DNA of 64,000 bases from Saccopteryx bilineata. Lineage: Eukaryota; Chordata; Mammalia; Chiroptera; Emballonuridae. Positions 29,467 to 40,946 of this stretch are shown here, piece after piece. Within the stretch, counting starts at the first letter, position 1. Each line of letters opens with the position of its first letter. The stretch is taken from the NCBI RefSeq assembly GCF_036850765.1, contig NC_089492.1, forward strand, positions 183,846,106 through 183,910,105, written 5' to 3'. Both the position numbers and the translations under genes were made by a program. The notes under the pieces were generated by a model. That model was not told where the DNA came from. It saw only the letters and a list, made by a program, of their open reading frames with translations, and ran no database searches.

Positions 29467-31200
29467 TGGGGCCGAAGAAAGTGAGTGTAAAAGACAGTGG
29501 TGAGAAGAAGAAGAGAATGATGTCGATAGAAGTAAGCAAGAAATAATAGAAAAACATGAGCGTGGTGTAAGAGTGACTGACCTGGCAAGGCTGTACGACT
29601 GTAATACATCTACAATTTGTGCCATGCTTAAACGAAAGGATGCCATCAAAAACACAAATCTAGTGAAAGGAACTATAATTCTGTCCCAATTAAGGACAAA
29701 TATCCATGAAGAAATGGAGAAGCTTCTGCTGGTGTGGGTGAAAGAGAAAGAGCTGGAGGGGAGATACAGTGATAGAGACTGTAATATGTGAAAAGGCACG
29801 TATTATTTATGGCAAATTGAAGAAGAAAGAACCATCAACCTCAAAAGAGGCAGCAGAAGATACATTTAAGGCAAGTCACGGCTGGTTTGAAAATTTCAAG
29901 GAGAGATCTGGCATCCACTTGGTGGTGAGGCATGGTGAAGCTGCGAGTGCTGACGTAAGGCAGCTGAGGAGTACATCGCATGTTTTGCTGAGCTTATCGC
30001 AAAGGAAGGCTACATCCCCCAACAAGTGTTCAATTGTAATGAAACAAGATTGTTTTGAAAAAAAAATGCCCTGGAGGACTTTCATCACCACAGAGGGGAA
30101 GAAGCTGCCAGGACATAAACCCAAGAAGGACCGTCTGACCCTTGCATTGTATGCAAATGCTAGCAGTGACTATAAAGTAAAGCCATTGCTAGTGTATCAT
30201 TCCAAAAATCCTTGAGCCTTTAAGACTCACAAGATTCTTAAATAAAAACTGCAAGATATGTGGCGCGCCAATGCTAGGGCATGGCTTACGTGGCACTTTT
30301 TTATTGAATGGGTAGATCTTGTCTTTGGCCCTGCAGTGAAGAAATATCTTCAAGAAAATAAACTCCCGATGAAAGTATTACTAATCCTTGAAAATGCTCC
30401 AGCCCATGCACCTGGTCTTGAAGATGACATTCTCGATGAGTTCAAATTCGTGAAAGTCCTCTACATCCAACCTGACATGACTTCAATCTTGGAACCTATG
30501 GATCAGCAGGCCATTTCCAACTTTAAAAAGCTTTACACAAAGCACTTGTTCCGCCGCTGCTTTGAGGTGACTGAGAATACAATTCTAACCCTTCAAGAGT
30601 TTTGGAAAGATCACTACAACATCGTGATATGTTTACGCAATATTGACTTGGCATCGCAAGAAGTTACAAGAAGAACCTTGAACTCGGCATGGAAAAAGTT
30701 ATGGCCTGATGTTGTTGCAGACAGGGACTTCAAAGGATTTGAACCAGAAACCAAGACTGAGGTAGAAGCATTGGAGGAGATTGTGTCCCTCAGAAAGTCG
30801 ATGGGTCTGGAGGTAGATGAGCGTGACATAAAGGAGCTCATTCATCAAGAAACTTTCAACTGAGGAGTTGAAGGAGCTACAGATGATGCAACATATGGAG
30901 CTTCTGCAAGAGATTAGTAGAGAGGAGGAGGTAGAGTCGGAGGAAGTGATTTCTACAAGTGAAATTAAAGACATGCTGGCAATGTGGGAGAAGCTTTCAA
31001 GTTTCATTGAAAAGAAACACCCAGAAAAAGTTTCAACTGGTCGAGCTTCAGCACTTTTTAATGACACTTGTTTGTCACATTTCTGTAACATTTTAAAAGG
31101 CAGGCAAAAGCAAACCTCTTTGGATAGATTTTTATTCAAAAGTCCTGCAAGTAAAAGTGCCGAAAGTGCAGCTAGAAAGGCAAAAACAGGTGATGATTAA
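29467..31200 (+). pseudogene. Tigger-type (CENP-B/Jerky-like) transposase, broken
   Basis: The frame starts at ATG 29467 (MGPKKVSVKD…). It holds an N-terminal CENP-B-type helix-turn-helix ('RGVRVTDLARLYDCNTSTIC'), a second DNA-binding segment ('FKASHGWFENFKERSGIH') and a DDE catalytic region (about 30030-30700), then an acidic C-terminal tail ('EISREEEVESEEV'). Frameshifts lie near 29540, 29775, 30050 and 30860, with stops at 30213-30215 and 30241. The conserved catalytic Asp of the second motif is Glu here ('LLILENAPAHA'), and the first motif reads 'NCNET', also without Asp. It would bind the terminal repeats and move the element by cut and paste. Confidence 0.9.
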
Positions 31201-31637
31201 ATGAAAAATATGTAATGTTAAGCTTAGGTTAAGTTTAAAGTTAAGAAAGTGCATTTTTTTACAATTAAGTTTTTGTGGTTTCATTTTAAGTAAAGAAAGT
31301 GCAGTTTCAGTTTTGTTTAAAGTAAATAAAATGCAGTTTTAGTTTACATTTAGTGTTAAGAAAGTGCAGTTTTAGTTTACGTGTCTACAGCGACTGCATC
31401 CCTTCCTCCCTCCCTCCCTCCTCCTCTGCTATTCACCTCCATTAGCTGCACTCGTCTGTCTCCAAGGTAAGAATACAGTACTAAATAACACTTTTATCTT
31501 TTATTTCATATATTTTGTTATGCATTGGTAAAGTATACATGCGTGTTTCTTAATTAAAAACATGTCTTTTTCATAATTTAGGATGGTTTGGGGATGTTTC
31601 ACAAGGCTGGAACAGATTAAATCTATTTCAGTTATTT

Positions 31638-31971
31638 CATTTTTTAAATTTTTTACAGAGAGAGTGAGAGTCAGAGAGGGAGATAGATAGGGACAGACAG
31701 ACAGGAACACAGAGGGATGAGAAGCATCAATCATCAGTTTTTCATTTTGGCACTTTAGTTGTTCATTGATTACTTTTTCATATGTTCCTTGACTGTGGAC
31801 CTTCAGCAGACCAAGTAACCCCTTGCTCAAGCCAGTGACCTTGGGTCCAAGCTGGTGAGCTTTGCTCAAACCAGATGAGCCTGCGCTCAAGCTGGCGACC
31901 TCAGGGTCTCAAACCTGGGTCCTCCACATCCCAGTCCAATGCTCTATCCACTGTGCCATTGCCCGGTGAGG
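31638..31971 (-). mobile_element. Bat SINE type III inside the Tigger element
   Basis: CTATTTCAGTTATTT is duplicated at 31623-31637 and 31972-31986. The minus strand begins 'gcctcaccgggcaatggcac' and holds the internal repeats of 'cttgagc'-type units. A GA-rich stretch and A tail follow (plus-strand 'catttttta'). It proves that this SINE family moved after the Tigger copy had landed. Confidence 0.92.
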
Positions 31972-32078
31972 CTATTTCAGTTATTTTAAACGGGAGAAAT
32001 TTGTTTGATATATGAGTTGACTAACTTATGAGCTTGGTTACAGAATGAATTAAACTCATATCTCAAGGTACCACTGTA

Positions 32079-33585
32079 TAAAGCATGCGAATACATTGCA
32101 TATTATGAAGAGCACATTTCTACAACCACTGTTGGAAACAGGAACCCTGCTAGCTCCACAGAGACCCTTGTGTGACTCTTTCCACCCCAATTTCCTCCAT
32201 TCTCCCTAAAAGTAAGCACTGTATGTCTTCTGAAATAATTTCACATTTTCTCAAGGTGCACTTAAAGGACTTAAGGGCTGGTAAATGCTTAATAAATGTT
32301 GGCTACTATTTTTTAAGAAAATAAAAGGTGCTTTCACAGTTTTCTACTTCTTGTTATCAGATTCTTCTTATTTTATAATTGCACTTGTAAGAGACCCTCT
32401 TGCTGTTCGCCTGTCTCAGGGCATAACCAGCTAGTGTATGCCATTCTGAATGTGGCTGTCAGATTCATAGCATGCTTGATTTGTAAAACTGTATTCATTT
32501 AATGTACATCCCTCCAATTTCCATCTGGATAACTATCATCCTCAGCTTCCTCAAGAGTATCAATATGGTACTGGATCCACAGTGATTGCTTCTTGTTGAT
32601 TGTCCAGAACTTGTACAGAAAACCCAGAGAGTTTCAGCAGCATTTTGAAAGAAAAAAAAGTGCACAGCTAGTGTGTCAAGAGGAAAGTACGTCTGTAGCA
32701 CAGCAACCACCCCAGGGCCCATCGGGTCACACTGCGCCAGTGCCAGCACCAGGTTTCACCAGCACGCCCTTTTCTATTTAGAATATTCAAATTTTCAGTT
32801 TAGATGTCACTACACATCTGCTGTTGTGTTACTGTGCTGGTGAACCTTTCATTTAAATGGGTTCGTCTCTCAGGCCAGCTCTGAATTCGACTACACTGTG
32901 GAGACGGTTCCGTGTGGGCTCAGAACCATGTCAGATCCCACCGCTGCTCCAGCAGACAGTGCTAGCCCAACTCCCCACTGCTTGGCCTAAGAACAGCACA
33001 GTGTGCATTTAAAGCTATTGAAACATAGGGGCTCCCAGTGCTCTCAGTGGTGATCTTAACAACACACCTTTATATTCTCTTTTCTTCCTCTCTGACTTAC
33101 TTGACCTCATTCCTGCTTCCTGAGATCACTTCCCAGATAAATCACCTGTGCCCAAACTAAGACATGGGTGGGGGGAGAAAAAGATGCAGCCTCAAAAAGC
33201 ATTCCTTTGAGGGGTGTGCAGAATCAAGTGCCATAAAGACTCAGACCTAGGTATGTGGGAGGAATCTGTGTGTACTGGGGGTGGGGGGGGGTGGGGCTTA
33301 TTCTCAGTTCTGCATTCAGCCTGCTGCATGGTCTCAATAAGGTCACTTTATGTTAAGTCAAGTGGTAGTAAGGCAAGTAAGAGATATACAGGTTCTCAAC
33401 CGAACAGTTTTCTGGTAGCATAAAAATACTTCTAGGTGACACCTGTCCCACATCACTACAGTATTTGACAATAAGACTGAAAGAGGAACAAGCCTACACT
33501 AAGGTCCTAGTTAGTTAGTCCTCTCATCTATAAAATGAGGGCACTGGTCCTCACGCAGGAGGAAGCTTACCTTAGGGGAAAGTTC
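32079..33585. other. No recognised feature (possible short MIR tail near 32280)
   Basis: Unclassified. The phrase 'taaatgcttaataaatgttgg' at about 32282-32302 resembles a MIR or L2 3' tail but is too short to call. The part around 32590-32780 is an open 62-codon stretch without domain. A G-rich patch lies at 33279-33295. Confidence 0.4.
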
Positions 33586-33796
33586 TCGTCCTGGAGCCAG
33601 ACCAGTTTGAATTCCAGTGTTTTATACTTAGTCATTGGGTAATCTTACATAATTTTGTATAAAGTAAGTATAAGAATAGTACCTTCCTCACAGGCATAGC
33701 TATGGAGGTTCCTTGAGAATAATGTATGTATGAGATATTTTTTAGCACCGTGTCTAGGATGACCTAAGCTCTCAATAAATGTTAACTGTTATTATC
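33586..33796 (+). mobile_element. MIR-type ancient SINE
   Basis: 'ctggagccagacc…tttgaattccagtg', 'gtaatcttacataat', 'gaatagtaccttcctcacag' and 'gctctcaataaatgttaact' follow the MIR consensus in order, ending in the tail common to MIR and L2. Confidence 0.8.
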
Positions 33797-33844
33797 GTGA
33801 TGCAGGTTTAGATTTACAAATTTGGAGGACAAGCTATTGGTTTA

Positions 33845-34067
33845 GAGCAGAATTTTCAACTTCAGCACTAGCAATATTTTGAGCCAGATCACTTGTCATT
33901 GGGTTGTGCATTGGAGGATGTTTAGCAAGATCCTTGGCCTCTGCCCTCTAGATGCCAGCAGCACCACCACACATACCACAGTCTCCTTAAACTGTGACAC
34001 TTGTGTGTCCCCAAATATTGCCAAATATCCTCTGGGGACAAAACAGTCCCAGCTGAGAACTCCTGAG
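33845..34067 (-). mobile_element. MER20-like hAT-Charlie remnant
   Basis: The order 'ttttcaacttcagcactagcaatattttg', 'ggaggatgtttagcaagatccttggcctctgccc', 'gatgccagcagcacc' and 'ccaaatatcctctggggaca' is the complement of the MER20 consensus as I remember it. Length (about 220 bp) also fits. Confidence 0.75.
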
Positions 34068-34176
34068 CTAGAGAAGTTAGATTCTAACTTTAGACCTGGA
34101 TATCACTAATTCTTAAATTTATCACATGGCAAAATGTCTTCCTGCTATATATGTGTATATGTTTCCTAATACTTTT

Positions 34177-34543
34177 TTTCTCATTTTTCCAAAATGAGAA
34201 GTGGGGGTGGGGCAGACAGACAGACTCCCACATGTGCCAGACGGGAATCCACCCAGCATACCCACCAGGGGGCGATGCTCGGCCTATCTGGGATGTTGCT
34301 CTGCTGCAACCTGAGCCATTCTAGCGCCTGAGGCAGAGGCCATGAAGCCATCTTCAGCACCCGGGCCAACTTTGCTCCAATGGAGCCTCGGCTGCGGGAG
34401 GGGAAGAGAGAGATAGAGAGAAAGGAGAGGGGTAAGGGTGGAGAAGCAGATGGGCACTTCTCCTGTGTGCCCTAGCGGGGAATCAAACTGGGACTTCCAC
34501 ACGCCAGGCCAACGCTCTACCACTGAGCCAGCCGGCCAGGGCC
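34177..34543 (-). mobile_element. Long bat SINE (type I)
   Basis: TCCTAATACTTTT is perfectly duplicated at 34164-34176 and 34544-34556. The head is at the right end ('ggccctggccggctggctca' on the minus strand). A single good CTCF-like core is at 34262-34275; its neighbour is deleted. Confidence 0.93.
34262..34275 (+). promoter_or_regulatory. CTCF-like core motif in SINE
   Basis: CCACCAGGGGGCGA, forward on the plus strand, matches the CTCF core at nearly every position. Function is inferred. Confidence 0.5.
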
Positions 34544-34556
34544 TCCTAATACTTTT

Positions 34557-35189
34557 ATATCTTGATATTCACATCCTGTAATAGAATAACAATTCCTGGG
34601 AGGAAGGAGATTTACCTAGATGTCCCAGCCATATCAGAAAGGAGCTCCCGAACCTGGAAAGACCAAGCAGTTATTCCTGTGGCTTTACCAATAGCAAGAG
34701 CTTTTGGGGATGAACTCAGAGCACATGCCGTCTCAGCTGTAAAGACTTCAATCCTGAGAGATCTCGGGGCAACACAGAGTTCAGGAAGCAGAAGAACTGC
34801 TGTCTTCTCGGTTCTTGAGCCAACCACGAGAGCAGCTGGAGCAGCTCCTGGCAGAGGGAAGGTCCTGCTTCTGGAAGGCTGGGCCCTGGGGGGCAGTAAG
34901 ACCAGCCTGACAGTCCAGAAGCCTGTGCCTGACACACAGCCCTTCTGGGATCAGAGATCTGTGCTGCTCATGGCTGTTAGGGTAATGCTTTTACAGATCC
35001 TTTTGTTTCCATTTTGAATTTTCTTAGTATTTTGTTTTTCCAAGATTCAGAGTTTTATCGCTTCTTACCCAGGTGGAACCTGGTTTCTGATACTTGTAGT
35101 TCATCTTGCTCAACACTGTTTTAAAAATTTATAATAACTACTTGTAGAGCTTTGTGTGTTCTTTTTAAACTTAAATTCTCATATAATCA
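34557..35189. other. No recognised feature; open frame of 151 codons
   Basis: A plus-strand frame at 34562-35017 stays open but shows no domain, no homology that I recognise and no consistent codon preference. Shorter frames overlap it on the minus strand. It is best treated as a chance frame in a slightly GC-richer patch. Confidence 0.4.
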
Positions 35190-36245
35190 AACAATGGCAA
35201 TTTATTCTCTTCCAATCCTCATAATTTTAATATAATTTTTTTGACTCAATACACTTGCCAGGGCTACTGGTTACAATGGTGTAACAGAAGCCTGAAGAGT
35301 GGCATCCTTATCTTGCTCCTGATCCTAGATACTTTTTAAACATTTTAGCGTTAATAATGACCTTGCTCCTGTTTTTAGTTTTGTTAGTTTTTGTTTTTCC
35401 TGTTGTCATCAGGAACTTCCCTTTCTATTTCTAGTGTTTTTGTTGTTAAGAGAAGAAATCCCTCTTTTTATTTCTGTTTCTATTGTTGTTAATTATGAGT
35501 AGGTGAAAATGAGATATCAATTTTTTCTGTGTCTACTAAAATGATCCTATGTATTTTCTCTTACAATTTTCAAAATATTAATTATAAACTTATCCCAACA
35601 GAATGAGGTGGAGGTGTCCCGTCTTTCTTCTTTCTCTGGAAGGGGCTGGTTCAGATTGTAATGATCTGTTTCTTGAAAATCTAGTAAAACTGGCTTTGAA
35701 ACTTTTGATGTATTCCTTGTTGAAAAAATTTTATCTACTAATTCAATTTATTTAATGGTTACAGACTTATTCACAATTCTATTTCTTCTTAGATCTGTTT
35801 TGATTATCTTTTCCTAAGATAAATTTTATTTAAATTTGAAAATTTACCCATGTAAAGTTGTATATTATTCTACATGAAGTTGTTGTATCTTTTAACTTTT
35901 AAAACTTGTCGCTTTTTTCATTTCTATTATCATTTATGTGCCTTTTTATTTTTTCCCTTGATCTCTTCATCAGGTGTTTCTATTTATTGATACTTTGTAT
36001 TATATATTTTTCTATTGTATTAATCTCTTATCTCTGTATCTTTTAAATCTTCTACTTTCTTTGAAGTTATTCTTTGCTCTTTGCTTAGTTTGTTAAATTG
36101 GATATTTTCATTTTTGTCCTTTTCTCTATGAACACTGAAGGCTGTGAATTTACCTATATTCCACAAGTTTTAATATGTAGTTTTAAAAATTATGTTTTGT
36201 TCTAATTATTATAAATTTTCATTGTCATAAATTCTTTTGCCTAGA
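35190..36245 (-). mobile_element. Old LINE-1 (L1M-like) ORF2 remnant
   Basis: T-rich sequence with phrases such as 'gaagagtggcatccttatct…cctgatcctaga', 'cctattccacaagttttaat…gtagttttaaaaatta' and 'gaacactgaaggctgtgaat' corresponds to the complement of the reverse-transcriptase and linker regions of older mammalian L1s. It is too decayed for open frames. Confidence 0.5.
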
Positions 36246-36795
36246 AGCTGTTAGGCACATGTTACATTTCACATATACCAAAAAAATTTATTTATCCTTT
36301 TGTGCTTGCCTTTGATCAATAATTGCTTTATTGGAAACCTTACTTTAGCCTTTTCTTTCTGCTAAACAAGTGCTGCTCAGGCATCAGAAAAAGCTCTTTG
36401 TTTCTGCCATCTTCTTGCAGCAGTTGTTTGGTGGGGAGGAGAGCTCACATTTGTCGTCACTTCCTGAAAGCTCAGCAATGCATTACAATATGACTTACCC
36501 AAGACTAATGGTGCTGTAGCAGGAGGGCACTTCAGAGAATCAAGTCCATGACACAGCTGGAGGTGGAAATCTCAAGGCCTCACTGTTAAAAATAAACTCA
36601 CAACCAAGGGCCATTTGGAATTTGAGGGGAAACTCCTTTATGGAGGAGGGACACCATGACAATAAATAAAAAAAATGGTGCTATGGAAAATGAAAAGAGA
36701 CTAAGAGCTCTTGAAAATCAAAACTGAGTACCAAAATGAATCAAGCCATATGTGCATGGGTTAGAATAGAAAGCTGGAAAAGTATACTAGAAATT
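36246..36795. other. No recognised feature
   Basis: Unclassified sequence between two old L1 remnants. No gene-like frame. Confidence 0.45.
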
Positions 36796-37125
36796 AGAAT
36801 CAAAAGACAAAAGTAGAGAATAAAAAGAAAGAATCACTCAATGAAATCTGACATCTGATTGACAAAATTTCCAGAATGAGAAAGTAGAGAAAGTCAAAAA
36901 TAGTAGTTTTAAAAGAAATAACGTAAGGAAATTTCTCAGAGCTAAAGGACAAGGACTTTTAGATTGAAAAGGTCAACTAGACGCCAGGCACAATGAATAT
37001 CAATGTGCATTATTATGGTATTCTAGAACATCAAGTATGAAGAGAATATTCCAAATGAATAAAAGGTCAGATCAAATGGGACAAATGTTAGAATGTACTT
37101 GATGTCTCAAAGTTTTTATGAAATC
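36796..37125 (+). mobile_element. Old LINE-1/HAL1-like ORF1-region remnant
   Basis: 'gaaatttctcagagctaaag', 'agattgaaaaggtcaactag' and 'gccaggcacaatgaat' followed by 'attctagaacatcaag' resemble the nucleotide sequence of the RRM-to-CTD part of ORF1 in old L1 or HAL1 elements. No open frame is left. Confidence 0.4.
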
Positions 37126-37365
37126 ATTTAAAACCTGAAATCATTTAAAAACTTTCAGGTTTTAATGGTTCTGTATAATTACTTAAGATTAGGCTGCAGA
37201 GATGTAAAACAGTAAAGATGTGGATCTAGAAAATAAAAAAAGGTTTTATGCAGAGAATAGCTGAGGAAAAGTGTCCTGATGACAAGGTGGCCTGTTTAGA
37301 GAGAAACAACCCACACTTTGGCAGGAAGGTAAAAGTGAGAGGGTGTCTCACAGAAAAAGAGGAGC

Positions 37366-37443
37366 ACTTTATAAATAAATAAATAAATAATCTATCTATC
37401 TATATATCTATATCTATATCTATCTATCTATCTATATATATAT
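37366..37443 (+). repeat. Compound (ATAA)n/(TATC)n microsatellite
   Basis: A run of 'ataa' units is followed by imperfect 'tatc' and 'tata' units. Simple-sequence repeat, likely length-polymorphic. Confidence 0.9.
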
Positions 37444-37747
37444 GCTGGAGCTAAAAAAATAAATTAAGGAAGATATTGCAGGAAGAAAAAAATAATTAAA
37501 CATTTCAAGAAGAAAAAAAAACCGTGCAACTCAGCAAAGAACATCATTGTACAGACATGATAACGTAAACACTGATTGCTGATTTAACTATTTCTGTATC
37601 TTGTAAGGATGGAAGAAGGAGGGTAGAGGGATGGCAGAAGAATCTAACCTAAAAAAATAGAAAGTAAAGAGTAAACACTCAAAACTAATAACTGAAGTAA
37701 ATAACATAATAAGACCTAATTTAGAAATCTAAGAGTTGGCTCTGGCC

Positions 37748-38026
37748 AGCTGACTTAGTAGATGGAGTGTTGGCCTGGTGTGCAGAAGTCCCAGATTGAA
37801 TCCCTAGTCAGGGTACGCATGAGAAGTGACCATCTGCTTCTCTTCCCCTCCCTCCCCCTCCTTCTCCCTCATCATCTCCTCTCTCTCCTCTCACTCTTCC
37901 TCTCTTACAGCCAATGGCTTGCTTGGTTCGAGCACTGGCCCCAGAGGGGTGTTGTGGTGGATCCTAGTGGGGGGGGGGGTGCATGCAGGAGTCTGCCTCC
38001 AATCTCCCCTCCTTTCACATAAAAAA
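37748..38026 (+). mobile_element. Bat SINE (type I, shorter variant without CTCF-like pair)
   Basis: AAATCTAAGAGTT is duplicated at 37735-37747 and 38027-38039. The head 'tagtagatggagtgttggcc' and diverged B box 'cagattgaatcccta' are followed by a CT-rich body. It has 'caatggcttgcttggttcga' and a G11 run (37970-37980) where the long subfamily has its motif pair, so it represents another, probably older branch. Confidence 0.9.
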
Positions 38027-40514
38027 AAATCTAAGAGTTAAAACTGATTTTCTTTGAGCAACAGAACCAGCATGAGGAGGTACAGAATACAGGATGGCTG
38101 TTTGCATTGTAAGAATATCTCTTCTAATATTTTAAAACATGTACATATTTTAAATTGATAGAATTTAAATAATCACATGTAAATGGCAAATAGGGTAATG
38201 CAAATTCAAGCACAATAGTAATAAAACAAATGAACCTTCAGATGAATGACATTCCAACAATAAGATCAATTTTTACTTAAAGATTTAGAAAAATATTTTA
38301 ATATCCAATAACAGCAAGGTCACAGTGATATATACATGTCTTCAGGTAGTAATGCCAGATTTAAATGAAAATAATCTTTCTGGATGGTAACTTGGTAATC
38401 TGTGCTATCCAAATAGCTACTTCCTTTGACACAGTAATTTCATTTTATTCTAAGGAAATAATAAAAATGGACATTAATATTAATGTACAACAACTGGGGT
38501 ATATGTCATTATGTAAATTATGGAAGATTCTTATGTATATAAAGATCTATCTATTCAAAAACTGTTCCACAGTCATTCAAAGAAGAATTTCTACAGCTTA
38601 TTCTTTTAAGATTCTTATATTGTATATAAAGTGATATGATATTATGTAAAAGTAAACTGTGATAAAGATGAATATAGTTAGTAACTCCCAGAGCAAAAAT
38701 AAAAAAATTAAATAAGAAAATATAGCTAATAAGCCAAAAATGTTTAAAAAGAAAGAAAACTCAATCTAAAAGAAGGCATAGAAAGTAGAACAGAGAACAA
38801 ACGGGACAAGTGGGAAGAAGCAAGAATAGTAAATTAAATCATCATGCTGATAATTCAATTAAAATAACATTCTAATTAAAATATATGCTATCTACTACAA
38901 ACCAAACACACTTTAAATATAAATACACATATTTTTTACGAGTAAAAGGATGAAAGAAAGATATAATATTTTAGAACCTAAGAGTAGGAAGCTGGAATAG
39001 ATATATTAATACCAGACAAAATAGCCTTCATGACAAGAAATAGTGCCAGATATTAAAATGCTATAACACGCAGATAGATATGAGTGAATTTTTGAAGAAG
39101 ACATGTATAACAATCCCAGTTAACAGAGTTTCAAAATACATCAATCAAAAACTGATAGTATAGAAAAGAGAAATAGACAAATTCATAATTAGACTTGGAA
39201 ATTTCAACACTCTTTTGCCAGAAAAGTAAATAAAAACACAGTAAGGGTATAAAAAACTTGAACAACACTATCAACCAGCTTGACCGAATTGTCATATGTG
39301 GGATACTTTAACCAAAGATGCAAAATAACACATTCATTTGAAGGGCACTTGAAGCATTCACCAAAATATTCTATCTGCTGGGCTGTAAATAAGTCTCAAT
39401 AAATATAAAACTACTAAAATCATACCAAATGTGTTCTGTGGCTACAGTGGAATTAAATTAGAACTCAAAAGCAAGCATCTATTTTTAAATAACTAAATAT
39501 TACAAAATTAGTAGGTCCAAGCAGAATTTGAAAACACTAGGTGGGAAACACTGGGTAGGTAATAATGAAAATATAGCCCATCAAGTTTATGGTAGGCAGC
39601 TGAAATAGTATTTAAAGGGAAAATCACTTTAAATGCTTCTGTTATAGGGAAACAAACAACAGAAAACCAACAATATATGTTTCCCACTTTAAAGAAAGTA
39701 GAGAAGCAAAATTAAATTGAAAAAGTAAGTATTGAAGAAAGAAAATAATAAAGACTGAAAATCAACAAGAAAGAGAAGATGAATAAACAATAGGCAAAAA
39801 TCAAGAACACTAAAAAGTAGTTCTTTTAAATGATCAGTAAAATTGATAACTGTAGCAAACTAATCAAGAATAAAAGAGAGAATTTGAAAAGTTATCAATA
39901 TCAGGAATCAAAAAAACCCCCCAAACTAAGGGATATCACTACAAATACTACATACATTAAAAGGATAAGAGAATATTGGGAACATTAGGCCAATAAATTT
40001 AATAATTTACATAAAATGAATTAAATGGCTTTGAAGACAAATTACCATAACTGATGCAAGAGGAAGGAGAAAAAGCAAATAGTTCTGTATCTATTAAAGA
40101 TATTGAATTTGAAATTGAAACCTTTCCCAGAAAAAACAAACCAGGTCAAATGGCTGCACTGCTGAGTTCTATAAAATATTTAAAGAGGAAATAGTAACAA
40201 TTTTACACAAAATCATTCAGAAAATAGAGAAGAAAACTTTTTTCTAACTCATGTTATAAGGTCAGCTTTCCCCTGACAACAAAAGCTAACAAAGACATTA
40301 CAGAAATATTACAAGCCAATATCTGTCATGAACATGAAAATCTTTAGCAAATGCAGCAATCTATAAAAGTATAATACAGCATGACCAAGTGATGTTTATC
40401 CCAGGAAATGCAAGGTTGGCATTATATTAAAAAGTCATTTAATTGCAATCTTATTAACAGAATATTAACAGAATAAAAGAGAAAATCAAATTATCATCTT
40501 GAAAGATGAAAAAA

Positions 40515-40946
40515 GGCCCTGGCCGGTTGGCTCAGCGGTAGAGCGTCGGCTAGCGTGCGGAGGACCCGGGTTCGATTCCCGGCCAGGGCACATAGGAGAA
40601 GCGCCCATTTGCTTCTCCACCCCTCCGCCGCGCCTTCCTCTCTGTCTCTCTCTTCCCCTCCCGCAGCCAAGGCTCCATTGGAGCAAAGATGGCCCGGGCG
40701 CTGGGGATGGCTCTGTGGCCTCTGCCCCAGGCGCTAGAGTGGCTCTGGTCGCAACATGGCGACACCCAGGAGGGTCGCAACATGGCGACGCCCAGGATGG
40801 GCAGAGCATCGCCCCCTGGTGGACAGAGCGTTGCCCCTGGTGGGCGTGCCGGGTGGATCCCGGTCGGGCGCATGCGGGAGTCTGTCTGACTGTCTCTCCC
40901 TGTTTCCAGCTTCAGAAAAATGCAAAAAAAAAAAAAAAAAAAAAAA
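40515..40946 (+). mobile_element. Long bat SINE (type I), duplicated-motif subfamily, near-intact
   Basis: GAAAGATGAAAAAA is duplicated at 40501-40514 and 40947-40960. The head (ggccctggccggttggctca) keeps a clean pol III B box 'ggttcgattcc' at about 40571-40581. The tail is 23 consecutive A's. The internal 26-bp duplication is the same as in the SINE at 9077-9531, and the two copies are almost identical, down to the shared 'ctagcgtgcggaggacccgg' variant. CTCF-like cores lie on the minus strand at 40809-40822 and 40831-40843. Probably the youngest insertion in the window. Confidence 0.95.
40809..40843 (-). promoter_or_regulatory. Tandem CTCF-like core motifs in SINE (reverse)
   Basis: The plus strand reads TCGCCCCCTGGTGG (40809-40822) and TTGCCCCTGGTGG (40831-40843), i.e. 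cores pointing to the left. They face the forward motifs at 9.2 kb and 34.3 kb. Binding is inferred. Confidence 0.5.

Larger units (their letters stand above)
29180..32076 (+). mobile_element. Tigger/pogo-type DNA transposon with decayed transposase
   Basis: The ends are an 18-bp perfect inverted repeat, CAGTGGTACCTTGAGATA at 29180-29197 and its complement at 32059-32076. TA dinucleotides flank it (29178-29179 and 32077-32078), the target duplication of Tc1/mariner-pogo elements. Inside is a CENP-B-like transposase gene and, at 31638-31971, a later SINE. Without the SINE and its duplication the element is about 2.55 kb, the size of an autonomous Tigger. This copy is inactive. Confidence 0.92.

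Noticed and set aside
34562..35017. Plus-strand open frame of 151 codons outside recognised repeats
   Set aside because: No domain, no homology that I know, no splice or promoter context, and an overlapping 107-codon frame on the opposite strand. Kept only as an unclassified stretch; conservation in other bats would reopen it.
37366..37443. Regularly spaced short repeats, considered as a CRISPR-like array
   Set aside because: Units are 4 bp without spacers: a microsatellite. No CRISPR array is expected or seen in this mammalian DNA.
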